Shown: positions 8,490-17,308 of the stretch, in pieces
How positions within the stretch are numbered: the stretch's first letter is position 1
How the letters are laid out: every line of letters begins with the position of its first letter
Notes under the pieces: generated by a model
The model's input: only the letters and a program-made list of their open reading frames with translations
Databases searched by the model: none
What the model was told of the DNA's origin: nothing
Program-made: the position numbers and the translations under genes
From: UASB124 sp041662445
GTDB lineage: Bacteria > Babelota > Babeliae > Babelales > RVW-14
Direction of reading: 5' to 3'
Length of the DNA stretch: 64,000 nucleotides
Assembly (NCBI GenBank): GCA_041662445.1
Contig: JBAZSL010000004.1
Coordinates: forward strand, 37,769 to 101,768

Positions 8490-9179
8490 TTACTTTTTTC
8501 CTATCGGCAAAATACACAACGGAACCTCATCTGGCACACCTTCAAGAACTTTTTGTACCGCAGCGTCATCAAACGCTCCAACCAACACCGTACCCATGCC
8601 CAATGCCGTTGCCTGCAGGTAAACATTCTCGGCCGCAGCACCAATCTCCATGTGCACATATTGACGTGCACGTTGGCCATATTTTTTTTCAGTAATCTTG
8701 TAATTTGCGCAGAGAACAATACTGGCAGGAGCCTGATGAATCCACTGTTGCGAAAAAGCTGCTTCGCTCAACGCGACACGTCGATCCCCATCATGCACTT
8801 TACTCAATTCATGCTTAAGCGGGTTGTACCTAAAGATTCCCACTGAAAGGCCCCTAACCTCACCGACAATAAGATAAATTTCAAGCGGATACAGAGCTCC
8901 CGCAGATGGTGTAGCACGCAACATACGTTGTTTATCAGTCAAGCCCTGGCACGCCCAGAGCAACTGCGCCACATCGGCAACAGCCAATGGTTCATTTTTA
9001 TATAAACGCAATGAACGCCGCTGGCTTATCGCTTCTTCAACCGATGTTGAACTATGCGTGCGAACTTCAGGAAGTTTTATGGCCTGATCGCCACCCGCTC
9101 GCATAAACTTCAGGACCACAATAAATGTAACAATGGCGCATATTAATGCGATAACCCACCACCACGATAAACTCTGCAC
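8490..9179 (-). CDS. SagB-type nitroreductase family oxidoreductase, membrane-anchored
   Basis: 229 residues. Residues 7-26 form one transmembrane helix (WWVIALICAIVTFIVVLKF). The rest is a nitroreductase/SagB-type FMN domain: RRSLRLYKNEPLAVADVAQL, ATPSAGALYPLEIYLI and IGAAAENVYLQATALGMGTV, the last being the typical flavin/dimer-interface motif. SagB dehydrogenases oxidise azolines in thiazole/oxazole peptide synthesis, but many homologues occur alone with unknown substrate. No cyclodehydratase or peptide precursor is seen nearby, so a natural-product role is not supported here. An N-terminal anchor is unusual for these soluble enzymes. It lies just upstream of the FKBP gene on the same strand. 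Confidence 0.85.
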   Translation of the reverse strand: MQSLSWWWVIALICAIVTFIVVLKFMRAGGDQAIKLPEVRTHSSTSVEEAISQRRSLRLYKNEPLAVADVAQLLWACQGLTDKQRMLRATPSAGALYPLEIYLIVGEVRGLSVGIFRYNPLKHELSKVHDGDRRVALSEAAFSQQWIHQAPASIVLCANYKITEKKYGQRARQYVHMEIGAAAENVYLQATALGMGTVLVGAFDDAAVQKVLEGVPDEVPLCILPIGKK

Positions 9180-9275
9180 GAAAAACCCCTTTCTGTGAAA
9201 CCTTACCTTTTGACTTACTTGTCGCTACACTGTACCAAGGTTATTGTAAAAAGCTCTTCAAATTAAGGCCCTGGT

Positions 9276-10484
9276 ATGAATCACACGAAGCTTACCACAA
9301 GTCTTTTACTTCTGGCGATTGCCGGAGCGGTCTCGTTTTATACGTTTCAACGCCATGTTGCGCATAAAAAAAATCATTTTCTCATTGAACACCCTGCGCA
9401 ACGAGACCTCACACAATTTGTCACCGCGTCAGGCAATCTCAAAGCAAAAGATCCCATTTCAGTCGGCAGCTTGGTAGCAGGTAAAACTATCAAAATTTTG
9501 GCCGAAGACAACGATGCTGTTAAAAAAGATCAACTTTTGGCGGTTCTTGATAATGGAATTGGCGACAGCTCCATTAAACGGCTTAAGGCGCTTTTGGCAG
9601 ATGCCACAGCACGTTTAATCTACACCGAAAAGTTTTATGCACGTCAAAAGGCCCTCTATAATTCAGGCCAGCTTTCCAAAAATCTTTACGAGCAATACAC
9701 GCAAGATTACGACGTTGCCAAAGCACGTGTCGACCAAACAACAGCAGAATTGGAAATAGAAACAAAAACCTATGAAAATCTTTTCATCCGTTCCCCTGTC
9801 GACGGCATTGTGATTGCTAAAAAGATAAATCTTGGACAAATGATTACCTCGCAACTTGATGCTACCGTGCTCTTTGAAATAGCACAAAATCTTGACTGTT
9901 TGGAAGCTCACCTTGACGTTGATGAAGCAGACGTTGGCATGGTCAAGGAGTGCCAAGAAGCATTCTTTACCGTCGACTCATTTCCCAAAGAAAAGTTTTG
10001 CGCAAAAGTAAAACGGCTCCAGTACCAAGCAAAAATTATCGACAACGTTGTCACCTATGCCACGGTCCTTGATGTAAATAATCCAGATCTCAGACTCCGT
10101 CCGGGCATGACCAGTAATGTTGATATTAAAGTTGCTGAAGTGAAGCAGGGATGGAGCATCTCCAATCGTGCATTTCGTGTAAGCACACTTGAACTCGAAA
10201 ATACTGCAAAAAAATTAGGCCTCACGATTAAAAAACTTCCTGTCGAACCACGCGTTACATCGCCTAAGCAATTAAAGACAAAAGATTATTTGTGGATTCT
10301 TGAAGATGATAAAACCATCAAACAGATTGAGGTCACCTTGGGCATTAATGATGGGAAACACATGCAAATTATTAATGGTATTAATGCACAAACACATGTA
10401 ATCATCGATATCACCGCTCCCACCCAGGACAACATCCTTCTTAAGGGTGTTTTTGGTAAGCCGGGCGGAATCGGAAGTAAGTAA
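9276..10484 (+). CDS. Periplasmic adaptor subunit (MacA/HlyD-like)
   Basis: 402 residues. An N-terminal hydrophobic helix (LTTSLLLLAIAGAVSFYTF) anchors it in the inner membrane. Two lipoyl half-motifs flank a coiled-coil hairpin: LKAKDPISVGSLVAGKTIKI near 55 and FIRSPVDGIVIAKKINLGQM near 170, with helical KALLADATARLIYTEKFYAR between. A beta-barrel region and C-terminal proximal domain follow (LRPGMTSNVDIKVAEV). Such adaptors connect an inner-membrane ABC or RND pump to an outer-membrane channel. The next two genes encode a MacB-like ATPase and permease, so this is the MacA-type partner of a tripartite exporter. No TolC-like gene is in the window. Confidence 0.9.
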   Translation: MNHTKLTTSLLLLAIAGAVSFYTFQRHVAHKKNHFLIEHPAQRDLTQFVTASGNLKAKDPISVGSLVAGKTIKILAEDNDAVKKDQLLAVLDNGIGDSSIKRLKALLADATARLIYTEKFYARQKALYNSGQLSKNLYEQYTQDYDVAKARVDQTTAELEIETKTYENLFIRSPVDGIVIAKKINLGQMITSQLDATVLFEIAQNLDCLEAHLDVDEADVGMVKECQEAFFTVDSFPKEKFCAKVKRLQYQAKIIDNVVTYATVLDVNNPDLRLRPGMTSNVDIKVAEVKQGWSISNRAFRVSTLELENTAKKLGLTIKKLPVEPRVTSPKQLKTKDYLWILEDDKTIKQIEVTLGINDGKHMQIINGINAQTHVIIDITAPTQDNILLKGVFGKPGGIGSK

Positions 10485-10493
10485 CACACCCCT

Positions 10494-11180
10494 ATGAAAC
10501 TCATTGAAACAAAAGACATCGTTAAGACTTATGTTATGGGCGAGACAAAATTAAATGCCCTTGACGGCATTAATCTTGTCATCGAAGAAGGCGAATTTGT
10601 CGCCATTACAGGATCATCGGGTTCTGGCAAATCAACACTCATGCATCTGCTAGGATGTCTTGATACCCCAACGTCAGGGACATATTTTTTAGACAACATC
10701 GATGTTTCAAAGGCAAGTCGCGATGAACTTGCAGATATTCGTAACAAAAAAATCGGTTTTGTTTTCCAAAAATTTTATCTTTTGACCGATCTTACGGCAC
10801 TTGAAAATGTTGCGCTGCCCCTCCTGTATGCCCGTGTAAAAGAATCTGAGGCCTACAAAAAAGCCGCCGATCATCTTGCAAAAGTCAACCTGACCGACCG
10901 CCTGCACCACTACCCCTACCAACTTTCTGGCGGACAACAGCAACGAGTTGCCATTGCACGATCTCTTGCCAATGATCCTCGTATTATATTTGCCGATGAA
11001 CCAACGGGTAATCTTGATTCAGCCACCGGCAAAATCATTATGGACATATTTATTAAGCTTAACCAAGAGCACGGTGTAACCATCATCATGGTTACACACT
11101 CATCTGAAATTGCACGTACAGCGCGACGTGTTATAGCGCTAACTGATGGCAAAATTACTCGCGATGGAGCACAATCATGA
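10494..11180 (+). CDS. ABC transporter ATP-binding protein (MacB/LolD type)
   Basis: 228 residues. Walker A GSSGSGKST at 40-48, Q-loop VFQKFYLL, signature LSGGQQQRVAIARSL, Walker B IIFADEPTGNLDS and switch histidine VTHSSE are all present. The sequence is the MacB/LolD/FtsE type that drives FtsX-like permeases. It starts 9 bases after the adaptor gene, and its stop overlaps the permease start (ATGA), giving a tight three-gene operon. Substrate cannot be told; macrolides, peptides and lipoproteins are all known for the family. Confidence 0.95.
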   Translation: MKLIETKDIVKTYVMGETKLNALDGINLVIEEGEFVAITGSSGSGKSTLMHLLGCLDTPTSGTYFLDNIDVSKASRDELADIRNKKIGFVFQKFYLLTDLTALENVALPLLYARVKESEAYKKAADHLAKVNLTDRLHHYPYQLSGGQQQRVAIARSLANDPRIIFADEPTGNLDSATGKIIMDIFIKLNQEHGVTIIMVTHSSEIARTARRVIALTDGKITRDGAQS

Positions 11181-12388
11181 TGCTTATTTTACGTTTACGC
11201 TTTGCTCTTCGTTCACTACGCCACCACAAAATGCGCTCCTTGCTCACCACGCTCGGCATTATCATTGGCGTAGTCGCCATTATTGCCGTTATGTCAATTG
11301 GAGAAGGCGCCAAATACAAAGTTCGCAAAGAAATAGAAAAAATGGGATCAAATTTTATTGTGGTTCTTGCCGCAAGCCCAAAAACGCTGACACAACGTGG
11401 CACTATGTACTTTACACTCAAGCCAACTGACGTGCAGGCAATTCGTGATGAATGCAGCGAAGTTTCTCTCATTTCGCCAGCGGTTCAATATCAAGGAAAA
11501 GTCATCACCGAGGGAGCCAATTGGCAAACCACCGTTGGAGGCACCAACGAAGTTTATTTGGAAGTTCGCCAGCTTAAAATGGCACGCGGTGATTTTTTTA
11601 CCGAGCAAGATATCCGTTCTGCAAGCAAAACAGTCGTGCTTGGCCTCACCGTTGCAAAAGAACTTTTTGGCGACAAAGATCCTGTTGGCGCAATTGTTCG
11701 CATCAAAAAAATTCCGTTTAAAGTTATTGGGGTCATTGCAGAACAAGGTCGAGCACCCGATGGTCGCGATCTTGATGACGGTGTTTTTGTTCCCATCACC
11801 ACTGCGTTACGCAAATTATTAGGCAAAACAAATTATAACGCACTTATCATGTCCACACATCACAAAGAGCAAATGGCATCTGCTACGCGCCAAATACGCG
11901 CTATCCTCCGCCAAAAGCACCGGCTCCAAGAGCAGGATGAAGATGATTTTACTATATTTTCACAAGATGACGCCTTCCAGGCATCTGAGGCTGCAAGTGC
12001 GATTCTTAATCTGCTGCTTGTTATCATTGCTTCGATATCGCTTATGGTTGGTGGCATCGGCATCATGAATATCATGCTTGTCACCGTCAGTGAACGCACC
12101 AAAGAAATAGGCATCCGCATGGCGCTTGGCGCAACAACATCAAGCATTTTAACTCAATTTATTTTAGAATCGGTCGCCATCTGTCTTATCGGCGGACTAC
12201 TCGGAGTGTTTTTGGGGATTACTACGGCTAAAATAGTAGGCCTGATCTTGGGTTGGCCTATTTTTATTTCCCAGAAATCGATAGCCATATCACTTGTATC
12301 GGCAAGTCTAACAGGCCTCTTTTTTGGGTACTATCCAGCAAAAAAGGCGTCCAGTATGAATCCTGTGGACGCTCTCATTGAAAATTAA
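11177..12388 (+). CDS. MacB-like ABC transporter permease (FtsX fold)
   Basis: 403 residues. TM1 is at about 18-40 (LLTTLGIIIGVVAIIAVMSI GEGA), a large periplasmic domain follows (about 45-270), then TM2 (LLLVIIASISLMVGGIGIMN), TM3 and TM4 (SLVSASLTGLFFGYYPAKKA). The stretch NIMLVTVSERTKEIGIRMALG is the classic MacB/FtsX coupling motif that contacts the ATPase, and the C-terminus PAKKASSMNPVDAL is typical. Four TMs and a MacB-type periplasmic domain fit a mechanotransmission exporter working with the two upstream genes. Confidence 0.94.
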   Translation: MMLILRLRFALRSLRHHKMRSLLTTLGIIIGVVAIIAVMSIGEGAKYKVRKEIEKMGSNFIVVLAASPKTLTQRGTMYFTLKPTDVQAIRDECSEVSLISPAVQYQGKVITEGANWQTTVGGTNEVYLEVRQLKMARGDFFTEQDIRSASKTVVLGLTVAKELFGDKDPVGAIVRIKKIPFKVIGVIAEQGRAPDGRDLDDGVFVPITTALRKLLGKTNYNALIMSTHHKEQMASATRQIRAILRQKHRLQEQDEDDFTIFSQDDAFQASEAASAILNLLLVIIASISLMVGGIGIMNIMLVTVSERTKEIGIRMALGATTSSILTQFILESVAICLIGGLLGVFLGITTAKIVGLILGWPIFISQKSIAISLVSASLTGLFFGYYPAKKASSMNPVDALIEN

Positions 12389-12429
12389 TACTCATCAACT
12401 GATCCTCTACACAAAGCCCTAAAGGCGAA

Positions 12430-12451
12430 CCGGCCGAGATATCCCGACCGG
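12430..12451. terminator. Hairpin between convergent genes
   Basis: CCGGCCGAGAT is followed at once by ATCCCGACCGG, pairing at 9 of 11 positions. It lies between the convergent MacB permease and the zinc-finger protein gene. There is no T-run, so intrinsic termination is doubtful; it may be an RNA-end stabiliser. Confidence 0.3.
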
Positions 12452-12483
12452 CTATAGATCATTATGATTACGAAAGTATTATT

Positions 12484-13536
12484 TTAGAAAGGTCGCTTTG
12501 CCTCACACATCCCGCAGGTAGCTCGAGTGTTGCTGTTAAGATAGGTACAGCTTGGACAAGCCCATTCAGGGACCTGTACAGGTGCTGGCACATGGACTGG
12601 ATCCTTGTGTTCTTCCGCGGCTGGCCTTTGTGGCTGTTTCACTTCCTGGCCTGATTTTTCCAATAGAGCTTCGATTACTGCTTTCTTAACTTTTGCATCG
12701 CTTATGTTTTCTTCTACGCTACCACGCAGCCGCGCATGAGTATCACCTTGGTGGCACGTTGGGCAGCAACCAGCATGTACATAACGCAAATAATTAGCTT
12801 TACACGTAGGGCAAAAAACTTCTTCTTTTAATATCCCCTCGTTACGTGCAATATCTTCATTTATCTTGGCAAGGTTGTATTGCAAAACATCCACTGTACA
12901 TGAACTCATTAAAGCCTCATAAGAAATCTTTTCTAGAAGTTTTTTAGCTTCTACTAAATACGCTGCGTCTTGGAGCCTCACCCCTTTGTCAACCACGGCA
13001 CGTTCTAACTCTTTTATTATTATATCGTATGGTGAATGGTACATCTGCGTTGTTGCATCGTATATTGTATGGTACTTAGTCTTACTATAAATCAACCGCG
13101 CTATTTCTTCCCGCCCTTTTTTTATTTTGTCTGGTATTCGGTACATTGTTATTTTCCTCAATATCTCAGCCAAAGCTATATCATTGAGATATGGGATGAA
13201 TAGCTTTAATACATCACATTGGCAATGGATTGCTGCGCTTTGCCAGGCAGTCGCTATGATCGGCTCTTTTGTGTTTGGATCTTTTTCATTCGGATCAAAC
13301 AACCCAATACGACGCGTGATTTCAACATCAGGAAGACCTTCTATCAACGTCTTAACAACACCAACCTCTCCTGCTCGAACAGCCGTGCGAAGATCGCTTC
13401 GTATTTTTTCATCTTTAGGGTCTGTAACTGGTGTACGCCCATACTCGTCAGCATCCGGCACTTTCTGTACCGCAGAACAGAACGGCACCATTGTCATACC
13501 GAGGGAAACAACCAACATTACATGTAGATAACGCAT
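12484..13536 (-). CDS. Exported ankyrin-like protein with C-terminal RanBP2-type zinc finger
   Basis: Start ATG 13536 with AAGGAG 6 bases upstream gives 350 residues; the frame runs further upstream but without signal. A signal peptide (MRYLHVMLVVSLGMTMVPFC SA) is followed at about 40-140 by degenerate ankyrin-like helices (LRTAVRAGEVGVVKTLIEGL; AWQSAAIHCQCDVLKLFIPY). At about 247-270 is a four-cysteine zinc ribbon (CPTCKANYLR ... CCPTCHQG). The last 27 residues, EWACPSCTYLNSN then TRATCGMCEAKRPF, are a textbook RanBP2/NZF zinc finger: W-x-C-x2-C-T-x2-N-x6-C-x2-C. In eukaryotes such fingers bind ubiquitin, Ran-GDP or single-stranded RNA. Combined with export and ankyrin units, this suggests a host-directed effector. 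Function is inferred; the zinc finger itself is plain in the sequence. Confidence 0.85.
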   Translation of the reverse strand: MRYLHVMLVVSLGMTMVPFCSAVQKVPDADEYGRTPVTDPKDEKIRSDLRTAVRAGEVGVVKTLIEGLPDVEITRRIGLFDPNEKDPNTKEPIIATAWQSAAIHCQCDVLKLFIPYLNDIALAEILRKITMYRIPDKIKKGREEIARLIYSKTKYHTIYDATTQMYHSPYDIIIKELERAVVDKGVRLQDAAYLVEAKKLLEKISYEALMSSCTVDVLQYNLAKINEDIARNEGILKEEVFCPTCKANYLRYVHAGCCPTCHQGDTHARLRGSVEENISDAKVKKAVIEALLEKSGQEVKQPQRPAAEEHKDPVHVPAPVQVPEWACPSCTYLNSNTRATCGMCEAKRPF

Positions 13537-13642
13537 CTTATCTCCTTTCTCAATAAACCTACCAACACAACATATGGCAAGGTTACGCAGAGAGAAGACA
13601 CAAAGCACAAGGGTTTTGTAAAAAAAGAGACTTGGGGGATAT

Positions 13643-14320
13643 TTAAAGAGCTTCACAGTCCCTGAGAAAAATTTTTTTATAGGCATCATAAGCACGCCCC
13701 GCCATAGTGCTGTAGCTCAAATCATCCGTCATTACACGTTGATCATTCGGTAAAATTGTATTCAAAAGGATCATCATGCGTCCTGCCACCAACCGAATCA
13801 TTTTTAAATCGGTTACCTCCTGCCCTTTTTTTGTAATCAAACCTACAAAAACTTCAAGCACTATCATGACACTTGCAAAGTAGATCTCCTTTGAACCAAG
13901 CCATTGAATCAATTGCTCGGTGACATTGAAAGCCATCTCATTAAAATTTTGTGGATCGGGAGATAGAAATGCAACTTCGCTCAAACGAAGGTGAAGTTCT
14001 TTTGCCTGTGGTAATGTAACCGTCCCCTTCAGTATTTTGAAATACGCACAGAAACGCTCGGTAATGAATGCATCAAGATCATCAGGGCAAGGATTTTCCT
14101 CGCCCGATGTTGTCGCGAGATTTTGAATACATGAAACAAGTTGGTCGAGATCACTTTCAAATAATACGGCCCCTGCAGGAGAACCTAAGATTGATTTACA
14201 AATCGTTTTCCTGTTGGCTAAACGGCTCAAATATGGTGTCGGCTTCATGTCCATCGCACCAAGCGATGAAAGGCCCAAGAAAATTATACCCATATACAAC
14301 ATGCTTCGTAGCATTTTCAT
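13643..14320 (-). CDS. Exported protein of unknown family (paralogue of 14514-15296)
   Basis: 225 residues, signal peptide MKMLRSMLYMGIIFLGLSSL GA, then an all-helical mature part. It is a paralogue of the next upstream gene: both share LRS..(C/L)...F..SSLGAM, then (R/K)..ICK.IL...(A/W)G.L(F/A)E.DLD.L, (T/A)RFC.(Y/C)F..LKG.VTLP.A and (Q/L)WLG(S/A)K....ASV.(I/V).(V/E). No known domain or catalytic motif is visible. AGGGGAC 7 bases before the ATG may serve as ribosome site. The pair probably arose by tandem duplication. Confidence 0.7.
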   Translation of the reverse strand: MKMLRSMLYMGIIFLGLSSLGAMDMKPTPYLSRLANRKTICKSILGSPAGAVLFESDLDQLVSCIQNLATTSGEENPCPDDLDAFITERFCAYFKILKGTVTLPQAKELHLRLSEVAFLSPDPQNFNEMAFNVTEQLIQWLGSKEIYFASVMIVLEVFVGLITKKGQEVTDLKMIRLVAGRMMILLNTILPNDQRVMTDDLSYSTMAGRAYDAYKKIFLRDCEAL

Positions 14321-14461
14321 CGTGGTCGTCCCCTATGTAAGTAGTTATTTTTCACGCTTCTTAAACATTACCTACAACCACCCCTTTTTTTAAGATATGA
14401 AAGAAAATTTATAGGAAACTGTAAAGATACTCATAAAAATTTCTACGTAAAGAACATTTGT

Positions 14462-14487
14462 AAGGGCGCCCCCAATTGAACGCCCTT
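14462..14487 (-). terminator. Hairpin downstream of 14514-15296 gene
   Basis: AAGGGCG at 14462-14468 pairs with CGCCCTT at 14481-14487 around a 12-base loop. On the minus strand it lies just past the stop of the upstream paralogue; the following sequence is only mildly T-rich. Confidence 0.4.
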
Positions 14488-14513
14488 GTTGAAAAACAAA
14501 ATTTCGAAAAATT

Positions 14514-15296
14514 TTATATTCCCTTAGAGACTTTCTCATATGCCTCAAAAGCACGCTTCGCGAGAGGCTGATCATCTTGAAAAATCGCGGCTACAAGCAT
14601 CGCTATGCGCAGCATTCCCAGTTGCATCATCTCTCTGTCAGATATGCGTTGCATACTCATACACACCACATTTTCAACTGCAACTAACACGCTTGCAACT
14701 TGCATCTTTTTCGCGCCAAGCCATTGAGGCAATTGCATAATTGCTTTGTACACTAAAGCATCATTAACATCATCATCAGGATCGATTGTTGATGGGGCGG
14801 AGTCTGATGATTGGCTTGAAGTTGATTGACTGGGTACTGAGCCTGTCGATGATGCCGCAAATGAGCTTGATGAAGATGCGTCCGATGCTGAGGATATTGA
14901 TGATGGCACTGTTTTTGGAGCAAACATATTAAAACGATCCATAAGTGTTTGGGCATCGGGCAATGTAACGCACCCTTTAAGATGCATGAAGCATTTACAG
15001 AAACGCGCAGTAACGACTTCATCACATAACTCTCGGCCCTCGCCAAACTGCTCTGCTTTTCCCATTTTAGTCGCAAGATCTAAAGTAAATGATGTTAGTG
15101 CATCAAGATCTTCTGCCAACAATCCAGCCCAAACATCAAAACGCAAGATTTTTTTACAAATCTCCATCCTCTTGCCAGCTATGCGATATCGGGGATCTTG
15201 ATTCAATCTCTCTTCAAGCCCTTCAAACATTGCACCAAGTGATGAAATTGCAAAGAACACTGCGCTCGCACATACAACGCTTCGCAAAACTTTCAT
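14514..15296 (-). CDS. Exported protein of unknown family with serine-rich linker
   Basis: 260 residues from ATG 15296, chosen because GAAGGG lies 7 bases upstream; an ATG six codons earlier lacks such a site. Signal peptide MKVLRSVVCASAVFFAISSL GA. The helical body matches the gene at 13643-14320, but between the two conserved halves it carries a low-complexity insert of about 45 residues (SSISSASDASSSSSFAASST and more, at about 130-172) rich in serine, absent from the paralogue. Such linkers are common in secreted surface proteins and often change length by slippage. No enzymatic motif is seen. The upstream 260 bases separate it from the divergent leader-sharing gene cluster. Confidence 0.7.
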   Translation of the reverse strand: MKVLRSVVCASAVFFAISSLGAMFEGLEERLNQDPRYRIAGKRMEICKKILRFDVWAGLLAEDLDALTSFTLDLATKMGKAEQFGEGRELCDEVVTARFCKCFMHLKGCVTLPDAQTLMDRFNMFAPKTVPSSISSASDASSSSSFAASSTGSVPSQSTSSQSSDSAPSTIDPDDDVNDALVYKAIMQLPQWLGAKKMQVASVLVAVENVVCMSMQRISDREMMQLGMLRIAMLVAAIFQDDQPLAKRAFEAYEKVSKGI

Positions 15297-15559
15297 TATT
15301 ATTCCCTTCTTCATTCAATTTTTTTCAGCTAAATGTATATCGCTTTGATCTGAAATCATTCATGCGTTTTTAAGCCTCATTCAATAAGAAAGCCCTTTCT
15401 TTTAAAAGACAAACAAATTTTATGAACAAAACTAAATGAATGTACCCGTAAAAATTTATATGTAAAAAATTTTGAGTTTTCATGTGCTCTTTTTTTCCGT
15501 AGTATTACCTATTGTTATCTACAGAATGCTTTTTTTAAATTGATGTATAGGGAGTTGCT

Positions 15560-16546
15560 ATGAAGAAACCTACACAATCATTTCTTTTTGTTCTCCTATT
15601 GCTTGGCGGATTTTCTCTGCAACACAACGCAACTCAAGCCATGCTCTCTCCTGCTGATGGCTTTGATGAGGCTCCAAAAGGTTTTGACCGCTTGCATACA
15701 TGGTTCTTGTCGTTGATACATCATGATGCAGCACAGCCTGAAAATGAGGCTCCGCTTGATTTTAATGAACATGGATACACAGACCTTCATCGAGCTGCAA
15801 TCAAATGCAACATTAATAGAGTAAAGCAACTTTTGGAGGAGGGGGTGGTGGTCGACGCAAGAGACGCACATGGGCGAACCGCACTCCATTATGCAGTGAT
15901 GGAAAAATGCATAGCGAATGAAGATAAACGGTATGATATGATACGGCTTCTTCTTGTTCATGAGGCAAATCCAATGTTGCAAGATATGGATGGCAAAACA
16001 GCATTACATCATATATATACCCCGGGCCATGAAGCATTCGATCAGAATGAAGGAATTAAGGAGCTTCTTGGAACATATAAGCAGCGGGCGCCAGGCTTTT
16101 ACCGCATGATAGAAAAACCACTCAGCAAACCCTCTTTTTTCAACACTTTTGCTGAAATACGACGTAAACGGTATGCGCAGCAATGGTTTGAGATAACAAA
16201 ATTGCTTACTGCTGAAATATTCTTACGGGTTGCACAAAGGCTTGATGCGCTGAGTACCCCATTTCCGGCCGAAATTGGCAAGCTCATAAACAGTTATGAC
16301 ACTCCACTTGATATACAAGATAATGATGGAAACACCGTACTCATATTGGCAGCACGCCATGGCGATGCTGCGATTGTACGCCTTCTGGTTGCTGCCGGAG
16401 CCACTATAGAAATAAAAAATGATGCTGGAAACGATGTATTTGGTGAGATTGAACAGGCCTTGCTTGATCCTGAGGAGAAGGCAGTAGTGCTAGCGGCACT
16501 AAATACTCCGGTACTTGAAAGAGTAAAAAGGTTGGAAGGGGTCTAA
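15560..16546 (+). CDS. Exported ankyrin-repeat protein (leader-sharing gene 1)
   Basis: 328 residues, start ATG with AGGGAG 7 bases upstream. The N-terminus (signal peptide FLFVLLLLGGFSLQHNATQA, then MLSPADGFDEAPKGFDRL) is nearly the same as in the next two genes. Ankyrin repeats are visible at about 70-150 (GYTDLHRAAIKCNINRVKQL; GRTALHYAVMEK; GKTALHHIYTPG) and 250-290 (GNTVLILAARHGDAAIVRLL). Ankyrin repeats mediate protein binding and are typical of exported effectors of intracellular bacteria. Its stop overlaps the next start (TAATG), so the three genes form an operon with coupled translation. Confidence 0.88.
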   Translation: MKKPTQSFLFVLLLLGGFSLQHNATQAMLSPADGFDEAPKGFDRLHTWFLSLIHHDAAQPENEAPLDFNEHGYTDLHRAAIKCNINRVKQLLEEGVVVDARDAHGRTALHYAVMEKCIANEDKRYDMIRLLLVHEANPMLQDMDGKTALHHIYTPGHEAFDQNEGIKELLGTYKQRAPGFYRMIEKPLSKPSFFNTFAEIRRKRYAQQWFEITKLLTAEIFLRVAQRLDALSTPFPAEIGKLINSYDTPLDIQDNDGNTVLILAARHGDAAIVRLLVAAGATIEIKNDAGNDVFGEIEQALLDPEEKAVVLAALNTPVLERVKRLEGV

Positions 16547-17308
16547 TGAAGAACGCACAATCTTTTCTTTTTATTCTCTTATTGCTTGGCGGATTTTCTG
16601 TGCCCTACAACACAACTCAAGCCATGCTCTCTCCCGCAGACGGCCTTGAGGCTCCCAAAAGTTTTGGCCGCTTTTGCAATATATGCACACGACTCTGGTT
16701 ATGGATAGACAAGAACGGACCTCTTTTTGACGCTATTGAAAATAATGATAGTGGGGCTATAAAAGCCTTTATTGAAAGTGGCGCTAACCTGAATACCCAG
16801 GGAGACGGCGGAGTGACTGCGCTCATGGTAGCTGGACATTCTAAGACTGAGCCTTCTATTATGCAGCTTCTTCTTGAGGCAGAAGCCAACCCTAATCTTC
16901 AAAATGACAATGGGGTAACAGCCCTTCATGTGGCTGCCAACGAATTAAATTGCGAAAAAATAAAACTTCTTCTTGCTCATGGCGCTGACCCAACGATTCA
17001 AACTAAATCCGGACTCACGGTGCTGCCTTTTTTGAAAGCGATCGCTTATGGATTAGTGGTCCCCACCGCTAATGGAGTAATTTATAAAGAAATTGAGTAC
17101 ACAGAGTTTAAGCTTATTATTACGGATCAAGGGGCATTGATGTATGACCAACAATCTTACGAAACAGCCAAATTGCCCGTTCATGTAATAAGAAACTGAA
17201 ATTGTGCGGCACGCAGTCCAAGCTGCGGTGCTAGCGGTATTAAATATTCCGGTACTTGAAATAATCAAGAAGTTAAGAGCTGAAATCAAAGAAGTTGAAG
17301 GAAACTAA
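16546..17308 (+). pseudogene. Exported ankyrin-repeat protein with C-terminal frameshift (gene 2)
   Basis: The readable frame 16546-17199 gives 217 residues: the shared leader (MLSPADGLEAPKSFGRF), then three ankyrin units (FDAIENNDSGAIKAFIESGA; GVTALMVAGHSKTEPSIMQL; GVTALHVAANELNCEKIKLL). After its stop, frame +1 from 17198 continues with AVLAVLNIPVLEIIKKL and stops at 17306-17308, overlapping the next ATG. That tail matches the end of gene 1 (VVLAALNTPVLERVKRL). One extra A in the A-run at about 17192-17195 would explain the break. The truncated product may still be made and exported, so loss of function is not proven; a base-calling error is also possible. Confidence 0.7.

Noticed and set aside
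12484..13695. Longer form of the zinc-finger protein from 13695
   Set aside because: The added 53 residues are basic/aromatic without signal, and the signal peptide with a strong ribosome site begins at 13536.
14753..15076. Minus-strand frame rich in H, Q and P
   Set aside because: It is the alternate frame of the serine-rich linker in the gene at 14514-15296.
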